From contig JAQISU010001239.1 of assembly GCA_029339505.1 (NCBI GenBank), positions 9,555,001 to 9,619,000 of the forward strand: a DNA stretch of 64,000 nt, read 5' to 3'. This document shows, piece after piece, positions 11,277-25,000 of this stretch. Source of the DNA: Unio delphinus (taxonomy: Eukaryota; Mollusca; Bivalvia; Unionida; Unionidae). Made by a program: the position numbers and the translations under genes. The notes beneath the pieces are model-generated. The model ran no database searches and was not told where the DNA came from. It saw only the letters and a program-made list of their open reading frames with translations. The stretch's first letter is position 1, and each line of letters begins with the position of its first letter.

Positions 11277-14200
11277 GTATATATCAAAATGTTACACTGT
11301 ATAAACAACGAATGTTAACACATATAAGCAGCTTGTACAGGAAGATAAATAAACAGAATGTGATAATTTGTCCAAGAGAATAGAATGATTTCTGAAAAGT
11401 AATTTTTTATTTTGAAAAGATGGCTGACGGAGATACAAACTAAAATTTTAACATTGTTAACATATACTTGTATGACTATGTAATTGTTATTGCAATTTTC
11501 AGATATAGTTTTACCCTTAGATGTGTGTTTAGATATTAATGGCTAAAAGTAATTAATTCACAATTGTTTATGGAGCTAATAGAATTGACAAATTCTATTT
11601 AACTTCATGGTAGAGTAAATTTGAATTAAAAAAGAACTTTTTACCTACATGATCAAATTGTTTTACTTAATACCAGTGCATTTTACACGAATAGTATTGA
11701 TTCTGAACAGTGTTCCAACCATGATTATGTTATTCAGTAGAGGCAAAGAAAGTGCTTATTCAAAGTGGCACTTCTATTAAAGAAATGCTACGTTTTGGTA
11801 CAAAGTCCAGTTTTTTGCAAGAAAAGAACTTGTAGCAGATTATGATATTTCAGACTGCATCTTTTATGACACATAAACAGAAACAAAATGTTTTAAATTG
11901 ACATTAGGGTGATCTGGAGCCACTGGGCGAGGGTTCCTGGCTCCTTGGGCAGAGGGGATGTCACAGAGGGTATATGATAGGAGAGCATTTCTTTATTGCA
12001 AATAAAAACTAGATCAATGCTGGATATTAAAGTACCGTATTTTCCGGCCTATAGGTCGATGCGGAGTATAAGTCGAATTGACCAATTTTGTAAATTTTCC
12101 ATCTTTCGTCCATATATAAGTCGATTCGGAGTATAAGACGAGGCCAGGTCAATAACTTGGCTTTGTATTTTATACTACCGGTAGTAACTTCCGGTTGCAT
12201 GAATATTGATGGTATCGTCGTATGATATTCCATATTACCGGCAATATCCATTGCAACAAGAGCTATGATCATTCCTTCCAGTTGAAACCAGTGCAAGATT
12301 CAACAGATGAGATAAACTCAGTGAGGCTAACAATAGTGAAATAAGGCAGTTCATAAGGAAATCAGAAATGTGAAGAAAATGAGGAGACAGAAAACAAAAG
12401 TTGCAAACCAAACATAAATAAAAATACTTGTATTTATACTTTAACATATCAGTGAAATGCAGTATCAAATTTACACAAATGTACAATTTTATAATACATA
12501 TTGCATGAAAAGAGTATCAACACCGTGTACTCACCAGCGAATCTTGTTACATACATTGAATCCATAATACAAATATTTCCATCAAAAATATCCACACACG
12601 GATGTAAAATATTCAATAATTTTGTCACAGATCATTATGTGACTGAATTCAATGAAAAGAAAATAACAAATATTACGTAACGGGTGTACGTAACGAATGA
12701 TGAAATAGTACTTGTCCATAGATTAAATAATGGAAGTTAAAGTGTATTCTTATAATAACTACATTTACATCTCAGGATCTTTCTGTCGCTGAATTCAGTC
12801 ATTGTAAATTTCAGCACTTTTTCCCACCCAAGCTGCTAGTCAAAGTCCTTTGAACTTGCCGCCCAGCTAGCCCAGCTATTGCGTCATGTTCTTTTGATGT
12901 ACTCTAATAAATACAGCAGGCAGAACTGGCAGTATTTTAACCACTAAATTATGTCACTGTACTAAAGCAATGAAAACAATGCCCATGGCTAAATTCATTA
13001 TTTACATCTAGAGAAGGGAGTGGGCATCATTTCCTGTTGTACTTACTCCCATTGATATTAAACACGAGTAGCGTAATTGATGCTGATTAATGATAAAGAA
13101 CAATGGGGTACCGGCAATATGGTAACTAGTATCGGTAGCTAAAGCCAATATCAAGGTCGAAACAATTGCGGCAACTGGCTTTGATTGTTGTTGGAAACCA
13201 AATACTAATTTATCAACAACCGGTATAATCAAAGAGAGACCCTGAAACGTCAGCTTGTTAAGAATGAATATAGGTGAAGTGTTGACATTACAACTTGCTT
13301 TAAACTGGATTGCGAAACTAAAAATCATGGATCACTGATGATTTATGAGTACTGGTAGTCCATCTATATATCTGATTTTAGTGTAGTTTAAACCTACGGT
13401 AATTTATTTGAGAAACTTTGTCAAATACAATTAGAAACATATGATTTGGGGGATTCAGTGGAATGCATGATCTAGATTATTTTATAAATAATCATAGAAC
13501 GCTCCAGTTAATATGGATTACATCCCTTTGTAGTATCAATTGGATCAATAAAAAAAAAAGCTATGCCGGTAATTGCTCACGTGTGTCCAACATTATACTG
13601 GAAAATCAAATATTAATGGACCAGTTATTTCATATATTTTTTTTTTAGGAACAAACAATATGCTTTGAATTAGTACAGTACACTATAGAGTATAGACCGT
13701 AAGTGTGCTATGCGGCCCGGTGAAGTTTTTATCGGTAATTGTTTTCTTTTATTTTATGTTTGAGAAATAAGAAAAAACATGCAGAATGCAAAATAAATGT
13801 CAAAACTTACAAATATAAATGCAGTCATATTATTTTATGACAATTTATTGACATAGTAATGTAACATGAATTGGTACTTCTATGTGACCTGTTTTCGATT
13901 ATGCCGATTATAGAGCAATATCAATAGCATACCGGATATTGTAATCCATATATAAGTCAATGCAATTTCAATGACAAAATCCATATATAAGTCGATTCGG
14001 AGTATAAGACGAAGACCGAACTTTCAAGTCAAAAAGTCTTGACTTATACGCCGGAAAATACGGTATACAATATTGGTTTTTTTAATAAAGTTGTTGGTCA
14101 TGTAGTATTCTATGTGTAATTATGATAATGGTTTCAGAATTAACATCATGCAAGAGGGTGTACTTGTTAATCATGTTATCATTTTAAACAAATCTGGGAG

Positions 14201-14575
14201 CAAAATGTGCGACTCTTTTTATTTTTGAAACCTTTAAAATCATATTTACTCTAAATGTAGATCTAGGTCACAGCTGAAACAAACATGACTGACAAGGATT
14301 TTTAAGGTGGTAGTCCACACTCCAGTTTGTTTTCTTAATTATTCTCACAGCTAAAGAAAAAGTCTAAGCATGTCCAACCATGGCGATATTTCCATTTAAT
14401 GACAGAACACTGAATGAAAATGTTTTATTGAGAAATAGTTTTCATAAATTATTTTATTTTTTATTTACCCCATGCATGTGAATATCTATGTTTCTGTCTT
14501 AGTAAGATGTTAGCAGAATTCCATCTGACTTGGCCTTAAAATGAACAAAATACTTATACTAAATTAAATATTTAG
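11277..14575. other. 3.3-kb intron with a TIR transposon
   Basis: It contains the non-autonomous element at 12035-14063. The remaining 11277-12032 and 14066-14575 are AT-rich and hold nothing recognisable. Confidence 0.7.
12033..14065. mobile_element. Non-autonomous DNA transposon, 16-bp TIRs, TA target site
   Basis: TACCGTATTTTCCGGC at 12033-12048 is matched perfectly in inverted orientation at 14050-14065. If the outer TA is the target duplication, the element is 12035-14063. Subterminal repeats of the type GTATAAGTCGA occur at both ends. A 32-bp segment (12110-12141) is repeated identically in direct orientation at 13981-14012. There is no transposase frame, so it would have moved in trans. 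TACCGTATTTTCCGG..TATAAG ends are familiar from several animal genomes, but I cannot assign the superfamily. Confidence 0.8.
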
Positions 14576-14743
14576 GCGGAGAATGGGATTATGTCCTATT
14601 TAGTACGGTGAGGTCTCTACCCGAGTTCATGATAGAACATAATCCCACATTTGGCTGGTGCAAGCAGAACCTTGGATTTATCACTGACCACCATCAGATC
14701 AACGTTGCTCTTACAAGAGCCAGAAAGGGGATTGTCATTGTGG
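14576..14743 (+). CDS. HELZ2: HELZ2-like exon with motif VI
   Basis: It encodes GEWDYVLFSTVRSLPE, then DHHQINVALTRARKGIVIVG. The Arg residues of TRARKG are motif VI and include the arginine finger for ATP hydrolysis. Acceptor AAATATTTAG, donor GTAAGT. The Gly codons at both ends are split and restored by the neighbouring exons. Confidence 0.88.
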
Positions 14744-15653
14744 GTAAGTTTTCTCAAACTGTCACATTACCAATATTGCAGGTCACCCCTCTATAGCATC
14801 TGTAGTGTCTTCAGTAAACCAGCATTTTCTCGCAGCTATAAATTATTCAGTTTTACTATGTAAGAAAGACTCATGATGGTTTAACTTTAAGGAACTGTTG
14901 TGGCTCAATCGTCAATGTTAAACTTGTTTGATGTATCAAAGATAATTTAACAGCAAAATTCCACTTTAAAACAAATTGTGCTTGAGAAACTATTTGATCA
15001 TCATTTAGTGGAGAGAGGAGGTATTTAAAAAATTGTCATTTCTTTCCTTGAAAAAATTAATTTATTTGTAGAATACAAAAGCATATTTTTTAAAAGAAAT
15101 TCCACCTATGTTGTTAATGATGTTATTTTTCTTGCACTATAATCTTACAAAATTAAACATGATTATAAATATGATAAAATGTTGGAAAATCATTTTGGGA
15201 AGTTCACAGCTAATATTTTAATGTCTACTGCCAGGAGCAAATTCATGATTTTATAATTTTCAAAACTGAATAAAAAAAGGTGCATGATGCAGTTAGAGTT
15301 CTGGTTATTTTTTCCCAAAACAAAAATTGATCCACCAACAATAACCATCACTAATCTGGATGGTAAGAATCATTTTCAATATTTTTCTTATTACTTTCAA
15401 ATTTCAATTTGTGTTCATTAAGATACAAATTCAAGATGCATCAACAGTAAACCAAATTTATGTAATATACTTATGCTTAGAGCATATTTTGCTACTGAGA
15501 TTTTCTGCCAGCACAGTGGCAAGATTCCTTTGCCGTACAAACCTTTTTTCATAATACAATTCTTATTAATGTCATTTAAGGCTAGGACAGGCACTTTGAG
15601 ACTAATTTGTATCCATTGCTTTACTAATGTTCTATGTACAATGTTTTCCACAG
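14744..15653. other. Last intron of the helicase gene
   Basis: AT-rich spacer with acceptor TTTTCCACAG at 15644-15653. Nothing else is recognised. Confidence 0.6.
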
Positions 15654-15763
15654 GCAACCGAAATCTGCTTCAGTGTGATAAAGTATGGAAGCGACTTATT
15701 AATCTGTATGAAAAGAGAGGATGTGTAAAGACTGCGGAGGAATTTCCACCCAGAATTGCTTGA
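15654..15763 (+). CDS. HELZ2: HELZ2-like terminal exon and stop
   Basis: It continues VIVG|NRNLLQCDKVWKRLINLYEK, the usual 'N...L.....W..L' helix that closes SF1B helicase cores, and ends with PPRIA and TGA at 15761-15763. The protein thus ends about 25 residues after the helicase core, with no added C-terminal domain. Confidence 0.85.
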
Positions 15764-15927
15764 CTAAACAGGCGTAGGACTGACATTGAATGGCGATAAG
15801 ATGGAGTTACTGGCTTTTACTCTAGTGGTAATATTCAGTGACAAACTTTTGCATGATATGTGTTGCTGGCAGTACAAATTAATAAACATCAATCCCATAT
15901 TAATATCTAAATAAGAGTAAACAGCAA

Positions 15928-16292
15928 GTCATTGTAAATAGTAAGTAAATGCTGTACATTTGTAGAAATACAAAATGAAAGTCATTGTAGAAATGTAAAT
16001 AATAAGTAAATGCTGTACATTTGTAGAAATACAAAATGAAAGTCATTGTAGAAATGTAAATAATAAGTAAATGCTGTATATTTGTAGAAATACAAAATGA
16101 AAGTCATTGTAGAAATGTAAATAATAAGTAAATGCTGTATATTTGTAGAAATACAAAATGAAAGTCATTGTAGAAATGTAAATAATAAGTAAATGCTGTA
16201 CATTTGTAGAAATACAAAATGAAAGTCATTGTAGAAATGTAAATAATAAGTAAATGCTGTATATTTGTAGAAATACAAAATGAAAGTCATTG
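15928..16292. repeat. 61-bp minisatellite, about six copies
   Basis: The segment AAATGCTGTACATTTGTAGA recurs every 61 bp (for example GCTGTA at 15951, 16012 and 16073), with only an ACAT/ATAT alternation between copies. It begins about 160 bp after the helicase stop, so it may lie in the 3' UTR. Confidence 0.95.
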
Positions 16293-16403
16293 TTTTACAA
16301 AACTAATACCATGTATAGTATCTTTTTGGGAAGCAACCCGTTTATTAATATTTTTGTAAGTCTTATGTTAAGTTGTTGTAAAACATATGCAGCAATCCTT
16401 TCA

Positions 16404-16407
<4 letters not shown>

Positions 16408-16436
<29 letters not shown>
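16408..16436. repeat. (AT)n microsatellite
   Basis: Simple AT dinucleotide tract. Confidence 0.9.
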
Positions 16437-16439
<3 letters not shown>

Positions 16440-17771
16440 GTACATTGAAACTCACAATATATGTTACTTATCTATGTATATATAAGGAGTCAGTGTTATG
16501 CCATATGTGTATTTACTCATGTATACACTTATCCTGGCTAGAAAACATAACATGGATGTTGTTTTTAAGGTTGTATATATTTTTTTGTGATAGTTCCAAT
16601 ATTTTGTACAAAATTTCTGTGTTTGCTAACATATTTGTTTGCACTAATTTGTATATATTTCTAATACTAAAAAAATATCTTATTGAAGAAATGAAGAAAA
16701 TATGTTTATATATTTCAGTATGTATTTAAAGTTACAGAATACTAAATAGAAGCTTGATTTTCACGATAGCAAATGATGTAGCAAAACCTTGTAAATGTGC
16801 TAGTGTGTGTTTGTATCCATGTTTTTTGTTGTTGTTGCCTTTCCATGATTAATCTATGTCACATGTATTTTCTGAATCTTAACCATTTGAAAGTGATAAT
16901 GATAAAACTTAAAACTTATGATTTTGTTTGCAAGTCTGCCTTTGAGTTCTCATATAATGGTGTACATTACAATAAATAAATTAGCATCTCCAATTTATTA
17001 AAATGTTTCATTTGGTTATTATGATATATAGATATCTATTATATTTGCTTCATTTATGTTCTTGAGTGTAGTTTCTAAAGATCTTGTGTTAACAATATAT
17101 TACATAGCTATGTTTTGTCCATGATTGTAGATTATATTTTCAGATAATGATGGTATAAATAGATTTCAAGACACATCCTTGATACAGTTTGATGTTATTT
17201 TCTATTAGTACAACATAAATAGGTTGAGTACAGTTTCAAGACACATCCTTGATACAGTTTGATGTTATTTTCTATTAGTACAATTCAGTATTGCGATTTA
17301 TGTCAAATAGGTATGCATTATGATACATGTCACCTGAGGAAGATTTGCAACCTACAATCATTAAAAAGGTCATGTATATAAGGAGAGAAGTGAACAATTA
17401 TAAATCTTATTATTGTTCTTTTTTGATTTTCAGTCGGCAGATTATTTAATGCTCTATTTATATTTTGTATGAGAGGAATCTGTTTATTTAAATCAATTAT
17501 TCAAATTACAACATGCTCATTTGAGTCATTGGATAAAACTGAAAATGGATCCGATTTGATGCAGTAGTTTAAAATATTAGCTATCTTCAACTTTTATTAT
17601 GTATATGCATACAGTATGGTTACACTTTTCGTCACACACATTAAACACATAGATAATTAAATGAATACTGAACTTGTTTGGAAATTACTCAAGCTATTTT
17701 TTTTAATTGAATATTCACAGTTTTTTTATAGTCTGTATTTTAAAACATTTTTTGCATTGCCTTCTGTGATA
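16437..17771. other. Gene-free AT-rich spacer with a 50-bp duplication
   Basis: No convincing gene. The only structure seen is an identical 50-bp direct repeat at 17164-17213 and 17234-17283 (TTTCAAGACACATCCTTGAT...), period 70 bp. Confidence 0.65.
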
Positions 17772-19363
17772 CTGTAACAGAATTGTTACCGAGAGGAGGG
17801 TGGACTAAATGAACAATACAAACACAATTTGTGAAAGAAAATATAAATTTATGTAATAAATTATAAATGAAAAAAATACAGATGTAACAACACAATAATT
17901 CATGCACTCAACCCACAATTAAACTCACAACCATTCACAATACATGAACAAATTAAATAACAATACAAAAGGAATCACAAATGTAAAGGGATCTCTTGGA
18001 TTATACACAGATCCAAGAATCCTTTACGAAAGTTAAATAAATGCAAGTATGATTTACGAAAAAAATAAACACAAACGACAAACTATCTATCGCCCGATGG
18101 ATTGCGATAACTAGCACGATCATATACTTGTATTCAATCAAGTTGCTAGCTTTTATTGATATCTATGTGATCACTTGAAATATTATTGCGATCTGACATA
18201 AGCATGCAAATACAACAATGTATTAAATTATATTACAATTTCAATACACCTATGTGTCTCCCCTGTATAACCGCACGATTCAGCAACAGTTGAATCGTCT
18301 CCCAGTTTCCCCGAGAACCGAGGGTTGACCAATACTATTATCGGACGTTTCCCTACACGGATCCACCACAGTTATACGTTCAGACAGCATACAACATCTA
18401 CCAGAACCAACGATTCCTCACTATCCTAGATGTCGACCCGGACGTTTTACAACTCTAAGACAGCTCCGACACTCGGACTTCTAGCTTTCCGGATATTTAC
18501 ATGTTACACAGATGTTGACGAACAGACAGTTCGACACACAGACAGATACTTCAATTCCGTTTGCACAAATTAACGGCACAAGCACATTCAGATATTTATA
18601 CAGAGATGTTCCAGAACAAACAATAGATGTCCCACAACAAATCAGACGATATCAAAGACGTTTATCAAAAGATGGTATCAGATGTGTTAACAGCTACGGT
18701 ATCAACGATGTTATTAGCAGCTACGGTATCAGATACATTGTAACAACTACGTTAGCAGCTACGGTATCAGAGACGGTATCAACGATGTTATTAGATGCGC
18801 TATCAGTGATGTACTTCTACGGTATCAACGACGGAATCAACGACGGAATCAGCTACAATAAACAAAACCAGACTAATAATAGTTGTCTCAAAAATAATCT
18901 AAGCCGTAGATTACGATATTGTATTTAAAGTCTAAAAGTGACTAGTAATTCCAAATATTCCACGTTCATTGCAATAAAGGCATCATTATACGAAATGATA
19001 CTCTGAATAAAATTCACAATACAACGAAATGTAAATTTAACACTCACCCCTTTGGCTGGAGATTTGCAAGACGAGGTTATCTATCCTTCGATTAGATATT
19101 TTAGTTCCCGTAAATAATAATGAGAAATCCTTCGCCTTATATACTCTCAATAGGTGAACATAAATCACATCGAGCTTGCCGTGCACCACGTAAAACGAGT
19201 ATTTCGGATTTCATGTAAATTACAAATTGGCACATGCAAATCGTTACACGCCACTTAATCACCCCAGGTAATGCGTGTACGACGTAATCAAGAAAATGGT
19301 GAGTTTCGTTTGCAATTCAAGTACAACAAAAATCAGTTCAAGTTTCGCCTAATTCTGTGACAG
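17772..19363. mobile_element. Probable TIR element (CTGTnACAGAATT), 1.6 kb
   Basis: CTGTAACAGAATT at 17772-17784 is mirrored by AATTCTGTGACAG at 19351-19363 (12 of 13 paired). Composition and texture change inside the interval. An internal minisatellite of ACGGTATCAACGATG-like units (~18670-18850) creates a spurious 138-codon open frame. No transposase is seen and no clear target duplication, so the boundaries are tentative. Confidence 0.45.
18670..18850. repeat. Degenerate minisatellite of GGTATCA(A/G)CGA units
   Basis: Short imperfect repeats of CTACGGTATCAACGATGTTA and shorter derivatives. The open frame through it has no recognisable protein. Confidence 0.75.
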
Positions 19364-22099
19364 ATACCTAATCTGCATTAGGGGGTTATATGTTTAATCA
19401 CATGAATATATAATGCCAATGGCTACACAAATTGGTGTCCGTGTTTCCTATTGTTTTATACCATTTTCTCAGTAATTACATGTAATAGCTTAGTGATAAA
19501 TTACAAAAACACCCATAAAGCATGGGCCGTCAAGAGTGACAAAGTAGAAAAACATGATGACTGATAATATGGTGGAAACATATGACGGTTCCAGATCTAC
19601 AGGCATGTAAATGTTCTTTGTTCATTGCTACAAGATAATTAAAAAAGAGTGGCTATCAGCTCAAATGCTTGTTAAAAATACTCTGTAAAAATAGATTTGT
19701 TATTTTTTAAAAGTAAATATTAACTTCTTTCAAGAAATTTAAACTACAATTCACATTTACTGTATCAGAAACTTCTTTCGTATGTTGAATATTGTAGCAA
19801 TGAGCACATGTAGGTTGGAGATTGAAACATTCTATCATAAAGTGCTTCTCTGTGAAGGATTCAGTGCAGAAAACACACTCAGGTGAGTCTTCACCTTTTA
19901 CTGTGCAGGTTACATAAGCATGACCAATTATAATTCTTGCAATGGCTACCTTGTCCTGTCAGATGGTTCTGTAGGTATAATAATACCAATTGTTTTTCCA
20001 TAGACCTCAATGCTGATGTTTTGTGAAATAAATATACTTTCTATCCTACTTGAGCATGCATGTCACACACTGTCACAGAGAACAATCTTAGATTGTAAAT
20101 TTGACAAGGATGAAACCAGGTACTCCACTGCATTTAAGAGAGATAACTCTGCTGGAACTAGACAGGGGTAAGAGTTATCTAGTCAAATCAGACCCAGTTT
20201 CACCCATGTGTGCTAGATTTTAAAAACATAATTAAAAAATACAAAATATGATCTAGATATGAATTAACATAATCTCACATATTGCCAAGAGGTGTAACAA
20301 TTTTTTTTAAGCCTAACAGAAAGTACAACTCTTACATAATGCACCAATCACAGCTAGTGTTGTTGTTTATTTCAGAATCCAATGTTCCCTACACCTTAAG
20401 CTCTGCCTAACTGGGGTTGTACAATTGGTATCATTATAGCTATAGCCAACCTTAATTTTTTCAATAATCTGTGATATAGTCAGGACTGCACTAGTAACAA
20501 GTGTACTTAGTCTCACTTGTAAAAACACAATTTTAGAATGTACCAAGCTGTGTTTTGTATTAATGTGTATGTAATGGTCTTTGAACTATTTCAGCTGCTG
20601 TTTTCATATTTTTGCTTTAATATCAAACTACATTTTGGGAATAAAATAAATTTTTTAACTATGGGTTGTGTTTTATTCATATCAGCACTTATTGAACTTC
20701 ACATTGGTGATATGGGATAAATCATATTATATCATATTATAAGCTAGGTCAAAGGTCAATGTACCAAATAGATTGTACCTCCCCTTCAAATAGTACAATT
20801 TACTTAAAATAATGGACTTTATATGTGTTTCAGAGATGCAGATCTTAACATGGACAGGTGGGCATGACCCAATCTAATTATAAAGTATAAGCTTTGAATA
20901 CTTTATACTGTATTCAGATACATGAGGTCACTAACCTCCAGTCCTCACACAAAGGTCAAGCTACTCACCCTCCTTGTAACACAAAAAGAAAGCTTTACTC
21001 CTTTGTGTAGTGAATAAAATTGATGCAATAAGCCAGTTTGACACCAGATATAGCAGATCACAGCTTCTAAGTGGTTTTGTTGGATTTGGGGTGAAGTTTG
21101 GGGAATAAAATACAGAACAATGCCAAAGATAAACAATAAGTATAGTGAGTTCAATGGAGTTATAAACAGGAAGAGAATGTGTATCTAAATGGGAGATTTA
21201 GTTTATGAAAAAGGAATTAAATGAGGCAAAATCAGCCATGAGAAAAATGAGAAGTGAAATCTTGATGACTTTACCTTGGACAGTATAGAGAGGAAGTGCC
21301 CTATAGGTGCAAGGACAGTTCAAAGGCACCTGTGCTATAACATCCCCAATAGTAATAGGTACCAAATTGCAGATGAAGTGGTATTCATTTCTATCTAATA
21401 TAATATTTTAAATAATGTATATAATATAGAGGCATATAATTTTTATTTCTCGTAAATAATAAATTAACAACAGAGGGCTTCAGTTAGTCAGAAAAATACT
21501 TAAACCAAACAAAACATACTTCATCAGATTTTAACTTGTAAACTTTACTGTATGAAATTATTAAATTACTTCTTATTACATTTGCATCATGACTGAGGGC
21601 TAATATAATACTTCACAAATCTTCTCTCTAGTGTCATAACAAATCACTGAAACAGTGAGTTTTTATTTCTTGAAATGTTATGTCTGCTGTAAGGGAGATA
21701 ATTGAATGATACACGTAAGGTGTTGTGTTTTTATTTCCTACAATTCATTATCCGTGTAATATAGATGAGCTCATGAACACGTTTATTAACTTCAATGCAA
21801 TTGAATTATCCATAAATAAATTACTGATAAAGTGAGAACCTAAAATTCATGCTTCTGCATGTAGTGGAGACCTCAAGACTGATGAAACTAACTTAAATAA
21901 ACTGAATGAAAAGTTAGAGTGAAAGATGAGTGTAAGGGTTTTAAATTTGAATTGTATTTGAGAAGTGACTATCTGTTATTGAATGATATTAAATTGTTGT
22001 TTATTTAAATTTCACATTTTGTGTATTCAGTAATACTCTCGGCCTCACTGAATGGGTGCTCGGAGCTTTGCATCTATCTTTCACTACTTCATTTTCTGA
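19364..22099. other. Intergenic spacer (one LINE fragment only)
   Basis: Apart from the minus-strand LINE fragment at 19700-19965, I see no gene. A 60-bp stretch near 19970-20030 is related to 26688-26750 (a low-copy dispersed repeat). Confidence 0.6.
19700..19965 (-). pseudogene. 5'-truncated LINE ORF2 C-terminus (I type)
   Basis: On the minus strand the reading includes VAIARI, GHAYV, KGEDSPECVFC, then HFMIECFNLQPT, ending FLKEVNIYF and a stop near 19700. This aligns with the C-terminus of the intact LINE ORF2 at 46790-47038 (VIARIRIGHTYI, GEDPPECVYC, LMIVCFDLQPT, FLKAVNLY). It is therefore a dead 3' fragment of a related, older element that keeps the C-x2-C..H..C zinc-finger residues. Confidence 0.8.
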
Positions 22100-25000
22100 G
22101 AAAATAGAGCCAGGGTGGTTCTTCTATGATAATTGGAAATAATACTGGGAATAGCCCACCCCAGCCTAGTTGACGAGACCTCTACATTCATAGATATGAT
22201 ACAAGTGATCTGTGGTGTAGCACCTCTGGTAGGAGTAGCAATCGTATCCTCTTGGGATTAGCTAGTCCACCTTTGGTCCTCACTTGGCACCCAGCTCTCA
22301 CCTGTGGCTCCAAGAAACTGTAGCAAGCACAGCGGCCACACCATGGGCAAAGGCTTCGACTGGCCAGCTAAACCAGGATGAGGGTAACCGGCAGGTCTCA
22401 AACCTTCAGTGAGTCAGGGATTGTCAGTCCTCGCATGTGAAGACTGGACCCGGCAGACTGGTCAACGGGCAGAAAGACGGACCCAGGAAAGCGTTGTGGA
22501 GCACTAAGAGCACGGCAAGAGATGTAGGACGCCTTGGTCATCCACTGCATCCAGTCTCCATTCCGGCCGTCTTGACTACGTCATGCCACTGGAGAAAATG
22601 GGGCCTGGACGAGAGAGTGAGGCTGACGTAGCGCAACTCTCCCTCACTTTAATCCAATTCACGCGCAAGTCATTTATGTCGTCATCATCATCATCTGTTC
22701 CAAGTCCTGCGGCGATGGGCGAGCTGCGACGCGGCAGGTGTGGATGCACTGGCAGCCGTAGTGGCGGACCAGCACGCAGGCGGCTCAGGCCATAGGGTCG
22801 TCTTCCATTCACTTGAAGCTGAAATGGATCTCGGCAGCCGTCTGAGCGACTAAGCAGACCTTTTTAGGATAGCGCTGCTTACCTCCATTTCCTGAGGAAG
22901 GGGCTAGTAAAGGTGCCTCCAAAAAAGCCTGCTTCAACCACCCCGACCAGCTTACCGTGGCTGGAGGGAATCCCATTCTTGCGGTCGAAACACAAAGAAA
23001 ACTCAAAAGGTTCCACTCACTCTTGGTGCGTGGAACATACGCACTCTACTGGATCGTGCAGAGGCTGACAGACCGGAGAGAAGAACTGCCCTGATTGCAA
23101 GAGAACTTGCCCGCTACAAGATAGAGATAGCAGCACTGAGTGAAACTCACTTGGCCGACGAGGGCCAGCTGACTGAAATTGGAGCTGGATACACATTTTT
23201 CTGGAGTGGACGTGGCACTGATGAATGTCGTGAGGCTGGAGTTGGTTTCGCAGTCAAGTCGAGTTTGGTGAATAAGTTCTCTACCTTACCAAAGGGGATT
23301 AATGACAGATTAATAATACTGAGGCTACCATTACATGGAAAAAAGCAAGCCACACTCATTAGTGCTTATGCACCAACCATGACAAGCTCGGAGCAGGCCA
23401 AAGACAAGTTCTACGACGATCTGGAAGCCCAAATTGCTTCGGTACCAAAGTCAGATAAACTAATCATTCTTGGTGATTTTAACGCCAAAGTTGGCGCGGA
23501 CCATCTCTCGTGGAAGGGAGTTATTGGTAGACATGGCATTGGCAACTACATCAGTAATGGACTTCTGCTCTTGAGGTTGTGTGGAACTTACGATCTTCTG
23601 ATCACAAACACTGTATTCCATCTGCAGAACCGTAATAAAACAACTTGGATGTACTCACGGTCTAAGCATTGGCATATGATCGACTACATCTTAGTACGTG
23701 GGACTGACAGGCAGGATGTCCGGGTGACTAAAGCCATGTGTGGTGCTGACTGCTGGACAGAACACAGGCTGCTGATTTCCAAGATGAATCTCAGAATTAA
23801 ACCTCCCAGACGTCCAAGGGAATCAAAGTCCCAAAGCGGCTCAATATCTCCAGGTTGAAATTATGCAACACTGAGCAAGCTCTGTCTGCAGCTATAAAAA
23901 GCCAGCTAGAAACCACATACTCTGACACCAACGACGTAGAAAAATGCTGGGCGGCCTTTAAACATCTGGTGTACTCTACCGCATCTGAAACCCTTGGCAT
24001 AACTGCGCGAAAGCATCAAGACTGGTTTGACTAGAACTGTGAAGAAATATAGTCCCTGATAGAGGAGAAGCATCGTCTCCATCGTGCATACAACATCGAC
24101 CCCAAGTCCGCTGCAAAGAAAGATGCATTCAGCCGGGTCCGCCAATCTGTGCAGAAAAACTGCGCGAGATGCAGGGCACATGGCTGAGCCGAAAGGCTGA
24201 TGATATCCAATCCTTTGCCGACAGACACGACATGAAGAATTTCTATAGCGCTCTTCGTGATGTTTATGGCCCAGTAACAGCAGGCACAGCCCCTCTATTG
24301 AGCACAGATGGCAGCACTCTGAAAACCGAGGAGAAGATACTGGAACGCTGGGCGGAACACTTTGACGGGGTCCTCAACAGACCCTCTTCCATCAATGATG
24401 AAGCTATCAACCGTCTACCACAGGTGGAGATCAACGAGAGACTGGCTGACCCTCGAACATTGCTGGAAACTCATAAAGCCATTGAGTTCCTGTCTAGTGG
24501 AAAAGCTCCAAGAGCAGACTCCATCCCAGCTGAGATCTACAAGTCTGGTGGGCATAAGCTAGTGGAAAGACTAACAGAGATTTTATGTGGGATGTGGAAG
24601 CAGAAACGCATACCACAGGAATTCAAAGAAGCATACATCGTCCATATTTACAAACGCAAAGGCAATCGCCAATCCTGGGACAACCATAGAGGAATCGCTC
24701 TACTCTGCATCGCAGGTAAGATCCTCGCCAGGCTACTGCTGAACAGACTCGCAGACCACCTTGACCATGGCCTACTACCGTAAAGTCAGTATGGCTTTAG
24801 AAAGGAGAGGAGGCACCATCGACATGATCTTTGCTGCCAGGCAGTTGCAAGAAAAGTGTCTTGAGCAAAATGTCAAGCTATACACCACCTTCGTAGACCT
24901 GACTAAGGCATTCGACACTGTCAGCAGGGAAGGCCTTTAGAAAATCATGGCCAAATTTGGATGTCCAGAGGTCTTCATTGAAATGGTGAGGCATTTTCAT

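Noticed and set aside
15951..16290. Regularly spaced repeats resembling a CRISPR array
   Set aside because: Copies are contiguous 61-bp units with no unique spacers, in a eukaryotic 3' flank; a minisatellite.
18512..18928. 138-codon frame
   Set aside because: It runs through a minisatellite of GGTATCA units; repetitive composition and no domain.
22576..22812. GC-rich open frames on both strands before the LINE endonuclease
   Set aside because: They lie in the LINE 5' UTR and have no domain; GC-rich sequence gives chance frames.
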